A stretch of DNA of 64,000 nt. Origin: Sphagnum compactum (taxonomy: Eukaryota; Bryophyta; Sphagnopsida; Sphagnales). This document shows, in pieces, positions 58,336 to 64,000 of this stretch. A model generated the notes under the pieces. It searched no databases and was not told the DNA's origin. It saw nothing but the letters and a program-made list of their open reading frames with translations. The position numbers and the translations under genes were made by a program. The first letter of the stretch is position 1, and each line of letters starts with the position of its first letter. The stretch covers positions 11,094,271 to 11,158,270 of the forward strand of contig OZ234499.1 in NCBI GenBank assembly GCA_965153455.1, given 5' to 3'.

Positions 58336-58412
58336 TAAAGCCTTAGGGTGGGGACATTCTCAAAATAAGGGGCCTATGACCAGGTGATAGTGTCCCCCAC
58401 CCATGGGCTTTA
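58336..58412. repeat. Foldback with ~21 bp arms
   Basis: The left arm TAAAGCCTTAGGGTGGGGAC (58336-58355) pairs with the right arm GTCCCCCACCCATGGGCTTTA (58392-58412). There are three central mismatches and a length difference of one. Related TGGTAAAGCCC and GGGCTTTTACCA blocks lie at about 58081 and 58148. Confidence 0.75.
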
Positions 58413-58860
58413 TTTATTGTAAAGCAGGAGACAAAATTTATCATGAACCATACCTATGTAAATCATGAGGCGTATGAATGGGAGGGTTCTTAGGTCTACT
58501 CCTCATTAATGGGAGGGTTTTTGCACCTATAAGTAGGCATAATTTCCCTCCCACCCCGGAGGAGGAGGCATAACATCCCTCCCAATTTCTAGTAGGGAAA
58601 TTATGGATTTAAGGTGCCCTCTACATCCACTTACAAATTTTCTCTGAGTGTTTACTCGGAAGATGAATGTCCTTTTGAAATAGAAGTGAACCTTTCATTG
58701 GTGGAAGACCCTAAACTTGATTGGAAAAAGGACCTTCCACTTTTGTAAAGACCTTTTCCATTTTATTCTCTATAATGTTTTACTGCATAACTTAGCCATG
58801 TGCACATGATAAGTGTTTCACATACAGTACTTTTACTAGTTTAACCGATGTTCATAAGTA

Positions 58861-59215
58861 CTAGTGTGAACCCGGTGCATAATGCACCACTCGAGCCCCC
58901 CCCCCCGCCCAGTCCTTCCCATTGCCCACTCCGGTTTTTTATCTCGTCGACCCTCCCCTCGTCCTTCGCATTTTTCACTCCGATTCTTTAACCCGTTGAT
59001 CCCCCCTCCCCCCGTTCCCTTGTTATATATAATTAACTTCCCGCCTCGTGCTAGCCCCCCCCCCTCGTGCTAGCCCCGTTACCAAGTCCTGTCATAGAAA
59101 ATGCATTGCTCGGTTCTGCCATAGAAAATGTAAAGGTCGGTTCTGCCATAGAATTGTAGCAGAATTGTCGTGTCAGACAGACGCACGCACAGACGAAGTG
59201 AATTAATATAGTAAA
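58861..59215 (-). mobile_element. Possible small Helitron-like element
   Basis: Read on the minus strand, the right end has a 6 bp hairpin (GGTGCA-TTA-TGCACC, 58874-58888), nine bases, then CTAG (58864-58861) followed by host T. This is the arrangement known for Helitron 3' ends. About 330 bp upstream on the same strand, TATATTAATTC followed by a GTCTG-rich stretch (about 59172-59215) resembles the 5' region of some Helitron families. The 5' terminus could not be fixed. Confidence 0.4.
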
Positions 59216-59304
59216 TTTGAATGTGAAAGTGCTTCATTGAAGTGCAATGATTAAATATATTTCGTACAGCCAAATAATGGAAAGAGATTTTGTTTTATAG
59301 CAAA

Positions 59305-59331
59305 CTAGTTTGAACCCCGTGCCTAATGCAC
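59305..59331 (-). mobile_element. Second Helitron-like 3' terminus
   Basis: On the minus strand GTGC-ATTAG-GCAC (59331-59319) is followed ten bases later by CTAG (59308-59305) and host T. The spacer GGGGTTCAAA is close to GGGTTCACA of the neighbouring element, so both ends belong to one family. The body would extend rightward, perhaps to the GGATGGATGA-rich stretch near 60136-60190. Confidence 0.35.
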
Positions 59332-59459
59332 AGGTGTGTTATTTCAACAATGTTTAGTTCATGTTTTAGTCTTTTTTTAATACTTTTATCTTTCTTTTCT
59401 TTTTTTTAATGTGTTTTCTGTTTTTATTATTATTTTGTATAATAAAAATAAAGTGTTTC

Positions 59460-60075
59460 TTTTTCACTTTTGTATTTTTGTTTATTTGGATGCAAGTTTG
59501 AAGTTTGGAGAAAGAAGACACACCTCATTCTTTTTCAAGTAGGGTTTTTCTTCATTATTATAAGTTTTATTTTTTCTTATTTTCTACTCTTTATTTGGTT
59601 TCTTTTTTTTTGTAATTTTTTTTCTTTTGAAATGATTTTACTGTATTTCCCTTTCCTTGTTTCATTTGTTTCCATTCCTTTTTATAGTTTTTGTGTTTTT
59701 ACTTTTTTTTGTTTATGTTTGTTTCATGTTTTAATTTTGTCTATCTTCATTTTTTTCTATTTTTATGCATTTATTTATTTATTAGTTTCTATTTTCTTTT
59801 CCAAAAAAAATTTAATTTTTATAATATGTTTTATACTAAAAATAATTTTAAAAAAACTTTTTTAGTTTTGTTTGATTAGATGCAGGTTTGAAGTTTGGAA
59901 AAAGAAGACAAACCTCTTTTTTTTTCAAGTATGGTTTTCTTTCTCTTTCTTTTGCTCTCTCTTTTGTTTCTTATATTTTGTCATCTATGTTTTAATTTTC
60001 TTTTAAGATTATTTTACTGTATTTCCCTTTTTTGTTTCATGTTTAAGTGTTTACAAAAAGTTTCTAATTGTTAAA
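59460..60075. repeat. Direct duplication in T-rich DNA, ~385 bp period
   Basis: GTTTGAAGTTTGGA-AAAGAAGACA followed by ACCTC and TTTTTTCAAGTA-GG occurs at about 59493 and 59885. TTTACTGTATTTCCCTTT recurs at about 59638 and 60014 in the same order. The copies are separated by ~380-390 bp. Confidence 0.8.
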
Positions 60076-60135
60076 GTGTTTTTCTGTTTTTTTTTTTTTC
60101 TATTTTTTTCCCTTTTTTAAAAATATATTTGTTCT

Positions 60136-60189
60136 GTTTGGATGGATGACAAGACGGATGACGAGATGGATGATGGACGGATGGATGGA
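60136..60189. repeat. Degenerate (GGAT/GACG)n microsatellite
   Basis: A run of GGATGGATGA, GACGGATGA and GACGGATGG words, imperfectly repeated. Confidence 0.8.
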
Positions 60190-60540
60190 AAGCTTCATTT
60201 CATCCCGACGTCCTTTACTATATGTAATGAAGGTGAGGCACAATCAAGTGTTCAAAAGAACACATATCAATTCTATGTAAATTGTTATGTCAATTCCACT
60301 TTGGGCACCAAGAAGATACTAGGTTTCAAACAAACAGTGTTGTGCATTTATGTAATTTAGGACTTACACTCCATGTAAGTGAAAATGCCATAATAACATT
60401 TATTTACATTTATGTAAGTGTGTAAGGTTTATGTTTGTTTATGTGAGAACAAATGTAGAACATGGGCCATGTAAGTGTATGTGTAAAATCATGTATGTCA
60501 TGTAAAATAATGTAAGTAAAATGTGAAACAATTACACTTA

Positions 60541-60622
60541 TATGATTTTTTTTGGTGAAAGCCAATAAAAGTGATTCATTGCCAAAAAAAAAAAAACATT
60601 GAACTTTGGGATGCATTCCCCA
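60541..60622. repeat. Dispersed repeat, copy 1 (copy 2 at 62631-62722)
   Basis: Both copies share TATGATTTTTT-GGTGAAAG, CAATAAAAGTGAT-CATTG, an A-rich run, then ACATTGAA-TTTGGGATGCA, in the same orientation 2.1 kb apart. The A-rich run differs in length. The family is not recognised. Confidence 0.8.
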
Positions 60623-60792
60623 ATGTTTTTTTTTTTTTGGGGCGAAATTTTGCAACCTGGCAACAAACAAAAGGCCCTTGCAAATTGGCTTGAAAAAATT
60701 TGACCATTAGATTGGAAGCAAGTCGTCAAGATGCAACCATTTGGCAACAGGTTGTAGCCATCCACCTGATTAACAGTTTAGGTTTGACGTTG

Positions 60793-60839
60793 CCTGGACT
60801 GACCACCCCACATTGTCTGGACTGACCACCCCACATTGT
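60793..60839. repeat. Two perfect copies of a ~23 bp unit
   Basis: CTGGACTGACCACCCCACAT plus TGT occurs twice head to tail. Confidence 0.9.
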
Positions 60840-61984
60840 CGGATGCCACAACCCTCCCCACTATGGGCCCCTTCTCACATTTCACCTCACTTCTAACGCA
60901 CAACGTTCACAAGTAATTATGCGCACATTGAAACTAAGATTAATCTTTCTTAGTAACAAGTTTGGTAAGGTGGGTTCTGTTAAATTTCAGATTGTGTTAT
61001 GGAGGCTAAAAGCAAAGAATGATGAATGAACAAATGAAAAATTAGCATTGTACTTCTGTGTGAATGCAATCAAAGAAAATCAAGGTATAAATTTGATATG
61101 CTCCTATGCTAAAAGAGGAAATAGGAAACAGAGAGACATTATACTTTTGTCTTAAGTTCATTCCAAGAAGATCATGATACAATCTTTCTTTTGAATCATT
61201 CTCAGGTCACCTGGTTATTATCCAAACTCATTTTGATCACCCCAAGGCATGGGGGACTGTTATGGTTGGTGGGCCATTGCTAAACCCAATCATTCTTGAT
61301 AAACAATCATCTTTTTTCCAATTGACAATGCAAACCACGCCCAATTTTCCATGCTACCTCCCCATGATTGTAATCCAACTACCACTCATGGGAAAGGATT
61401 AGGTTTGGTGTGATTCTAATCCATTGTCTTTTGAAGTGGTTTAAGTTGGCCAAGTTATGTATGGTGATGTTGTTGGGCAACATGGAAAATGAACCCATTT
61501 TTTCCAATCTAACCTTCATCAAAACAAAGCTTTGAAATTGCCTTACTATGCATTTGGACCTTATTGTTTGGATGTATGCATAGAAATTTTATAACCTAGA
61601 GAGCTTTCCTTTTTAGTCAGCTATTCATGATTGGAATGAACATTAGTTGCGATATGGGGTTGATGCATAGCTCTCATGTGGCATTGCATTATTGGTTTTG
61701 TAAGTTATTGGTTTATTAATGCTTATTGAAAGCCGGCTGCTGGTTGGAAACCAATTTTATATTCTGGTTTTTGTTCAGCCTATGGGAACAATCAATGAAA
61801 ATTCACACCTTTGAATGCATGTTTTTTTTCAATGGTGGGTAGTTTTTATGGTAATCACATTTCACATATGCTTTGGTTGTCAACGGTGGCGACATGATTA
61901 CAACTTACAAGCTTAGATGTTCAGTTATACCCCAAATTCATTCAGGTTTGCTCTTGCCTCTTAATTTTGTTTCTAACTGGGTTT

Positions 61985-62029
61985 TGAGCCGCAATGGGCA
62001 GCACCCTTCTAGAGTTGGGGTTCAAATCC
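61985..62029 (+). other. Pol III box A/box B-like pair, possible SINE remnant
   Basis: TGAGCCGCAATGGGC (61985-61999) resembles box A and GGTTCAAATCC (62019-62029) is a good box B. Their spacing is about right for a tRNA-derived promoter. The flanks do not fold as a tRNA cloverleaf, so this is not called a tRNA gene. Confidence 0.25.
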
Positions 62030-62524
62030 CTTTCAAGCTATTTAGGGTTTAGTGTTCTCAATTGATATTTTTTTATTGTGAGTATGTTTAAAGAATTTTA
62101 CATCAAATGTTGAAATTATAGAATAAGCGCACATGGACTCTAAAAGAACAATTGCCTACTATAAGATCTCAATTGGAAGCATTGCAACATAATAAAGAGG
62201 ATCGGATGAAGTGATTTTTGGAGGTGAAAAGGTAGATTAACACACATTTTCGAGGAAATTGCGACAACACAAACTACAAACTTCTACCCAAGTGGAGGAT
62301 ATTAGCATTTGACATTAAGGAAGCTAGAAGAATATAATGCTCCGCTTCAAAACCTTCAAAGGGAAAGGATAAATAAACCTTTATTTTGAGAAATAAACAT
62401 TCAATACAACTTGCAAGTGAGTGGATTGCAGGGACTCTTGTGGTGAATAATCCTTTGTTAGTCGCCTCCATGAATATTAATTAATTGTGTGCATTTCCAA
62501 TATACTCTTCCAACTTCCTTATAC

Positions 62525-62818
62525 TCACGTTTGGAAGTGCACACAATTAATTAATATGAATTGCAAGTAGATATAGTTATTAAAAATATATAATATATAC
62601 ACTTACACACCTTAAACCATTTAGAAGAAATCATGTGATTTTTTGGGTGAAAGTCAATAAAAGTGATCCATTGTAAAAAAATTAAAAAACAAAAAAAACA
62701 TTGAAGTTTGGGATGCACTCACATTTGGGTGTACATATAATTAATTAATATGAATTGCAGGTAAATATAGTTATTAAATATATATAATATATACACTTAC
62801 GCACCTTAAAACATTTAC
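62525..62818. repeat. Direct duplication, ~195 bp period
   Basis: AATTAATTAATATGAATTGCA followed by G-TA-ATATAGTTATTAAA, TATATAATATATACACTTAC and ACCTTAAA-CATTTA occurs at about 62547-62620 and again at about 62742-62815. The second dispersed-repeat copy (62631-62722) lies between them. Confidence 0.85.
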
Positions 62819-63024
62819 AAAACATCAAAGTTATCCATAAAGTCAGGGGATTAGGGGGCGAAAATGACCAGTTTTGGCCTGGCGTAAAACGGTAAAACTG
62901 TGAATGAAAATTTTACGAAAACAAAATAACTGGGACCCAAACTAGTTTTTCCACCAATTGTATGTGTGGTAGATTGTACAACCATTGACGTCCTTGAATG
63001 ATTCCAAGTTACTTTGCCCAACTG

Positions 63025-63530
63025 GTCACAATCCAAGGATTTGAGTCAACCCCACCCTCTTTGATTGTTTCTTCATCTCCTTGACAAAATATTCTTGCAC
63101 CTTTGCACTAAACCAGTCAACTGAGTTTATAGCACTTGAGTCTACAGGAACCTTAGCACTCATGCCTACACTTCAGGTACTTTGAAATGACTGTAAACAG
63201 ATTTGATTGTTTGGATCAGGCAGAAACATAGTGACTTGCAAAACATTCTCCACATTCGAGCCAGCATTCTGAACCTTCTAGTAAGCAAGAAGTTCGAAAC
63301 TCTTGGTGTGCAAGTCAACAAACGTCAATAGCTTATAACCATTTTGCATCTCCCCTGAAATATCTAAGTGATGCCAATGTTTCTACAAGCAGGTCTTGTT
63401 TGTCAAGATGCTTATTGTCAAGGGCCAGGAAGAGATGATGTTAATCGTTTTCATTGTCCCCCCAAGCGTGTTCTTCCCAACTGAACAGCATTTGGTGAAC
63501 CATAATTTTTGGAAGTTGATCGGATTCCAT
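63025..63530 (-). pseudogene. Decayed protein-coding relic, unrecognised
   Basis: On the minus strand a start-like ATG at 63530 opens MESDQLPKIMVHQM and stays coding-like for about 110 residues, with one in-frame TAA. The coding-like signal then shifts frame near 63355 to GYKLLTFVDLHTKSFELL, meets a TAG, continues to LQVTMFLPDPNN, then resumes in the stretch MSAKVPVDSSAINSVDW down to a stop at 63025. The amino acid mix looks natural rather than random. I do not recognise the family. An intact gene with introns over the stops is possible but no clear splice pair was found. Confidence 0.35.
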
Positions 63531-64000
63531 TTCTGCAAGGGAGGAGTTAAAAGAACAAAAGGGTGGGGCACTAATTCATCAGGTGTCTGGCACTCTAGAT
63601 GGTGTGCTCCATAAGGATTTGAAAAGTGTCATGCATGTCTTGAAGAGGGACAATCAACTAGCTGCTTTCTTTGGTTGTTTGATCCACACCGTGTCACATC
63701 CATGGTCCAATTCTTTGGACACTCCTGTGCTGAACCTAAAACTTCCAGAAACACAAAAAAAATTATGTAAGATCATGAGTTGAGGAAGTAATCAAGCTTT
63801 ATGGTGCATTCACACTTGATGTTAAGTCAGTGTTAAAAGAAAATCTAGGTGGCATCCTAGGTGGCACCCAATGTTAAATGGGCCATAGCTGAATGTTAAG
63901 TGAATGTTAGGTTAATGTAAAATTTTCATGGTAACTAGGTTTAAGTCCTAAATGGCTAGCATGGTGTTAGGGGAGTCAACGTTAGAGTCCCTAACACCAA

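Larger units (their letters stand above)
57503..64000. other. Spacer upstream of the lipase gene, repeat-rich
   Basis: The first ~400 bases hold the lipase promoter and leader, read leftward. No intact gene follows. The rest carries foldbacks, Helitron-like ends, homopolymer C runs at about 58897-58908 and 59047-59059, direct duplications, and a decayed coding relic near 63.0-63.5 kb. Each is annotated separately where it could be supported. Confidence 0.55.

Noticed and set aside
61245-61290. LTR-retrotransposon boundary-like sequence (CATGGGGGAC followed by TGTTATGG)
   Set aside because: No partner LTR, primer-binding site or polymerase sequence was found, so the resemblance to a polypurine tract plus TG start is not enough.

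Overview
This window is nuclear DNA from a land plant. The evidence is GT-AG introns with small conserved exons, plant-specific protein families (a DWF5-type sterol reductase, the plastid pseudo-protease FtsHi1, an SDP1-type oil-body lipase, an RDR2-type RNA polymerase, a SYP13-type syntaxin), AT-rich gene-poor spacers, microsatellites and small non-autonomous transposons. The species cannot be fixed from the sequence. The protein divergence and the partly retained HExxH residues in FtsHi1 would fit a seed-free lineage, but that is inference only.

Layout: 1-4.8 kb is an AT-rich spacer with a ~650 bp inverted-repeat element. 5.3-9.5 kb (+) holds an RDR2-like RNA-dependent RNA polymerase (5 exons, 1153 aa). 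It converges on FtsHi1 at 10.6-17.1 kb (-) (15 exons, 1054 aa). 17.1-19.5 kb holds repeats and a complete 388 bp MITE. 19.5-31 kb is a very AT-rich desert that hides one small three-exon B12D-like gene at 28.4-29.8 kb (-). 33.1-37.3 kb (+) is a SYP132-type plasma-membrane syntaxin (13 exons, 306 aa). 37.3-41.1 kb is a spacer with a second MITE copy and a decayed ~100-135 bp repeat array. 41.1-44.9 kb (+) is a PLP aromatic amino acid decarboxylase-family gene (12 exons, 504 aa). Its start codon appears to be split by an intron and its catalytic-loop residue is that of aldehyde synthases. 48.6-52.7 kb (+) is a 7-dehydrocholesterol reductase (12 exons, 446 aa), converging on an SDP1-like triacylglycerol lipase at 53.8-57.5 kb (-) (5 exons, 899 aa). 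57.5-64 kb is a spacer with Helitron-like ends, foldbacks, duplications and a decayed coding relic.

All six large genes reconstruct as uninterrupted, in-phase coding sequences with intact splice sites, one of them GC-AG. I see no shared pathway: the neighbours serve siRNA-directed methylation, plastid protein handling, secretion, aromatic metabolism, sterol synthesis and lipid breakdown. I found no CRISPR array, prokaryotic island, rRNA or convincing tRNA gene. Exon boundaries were worked out by hand from splice signals, reading phase and recalled family conservation, and have not been tested against transcripts.
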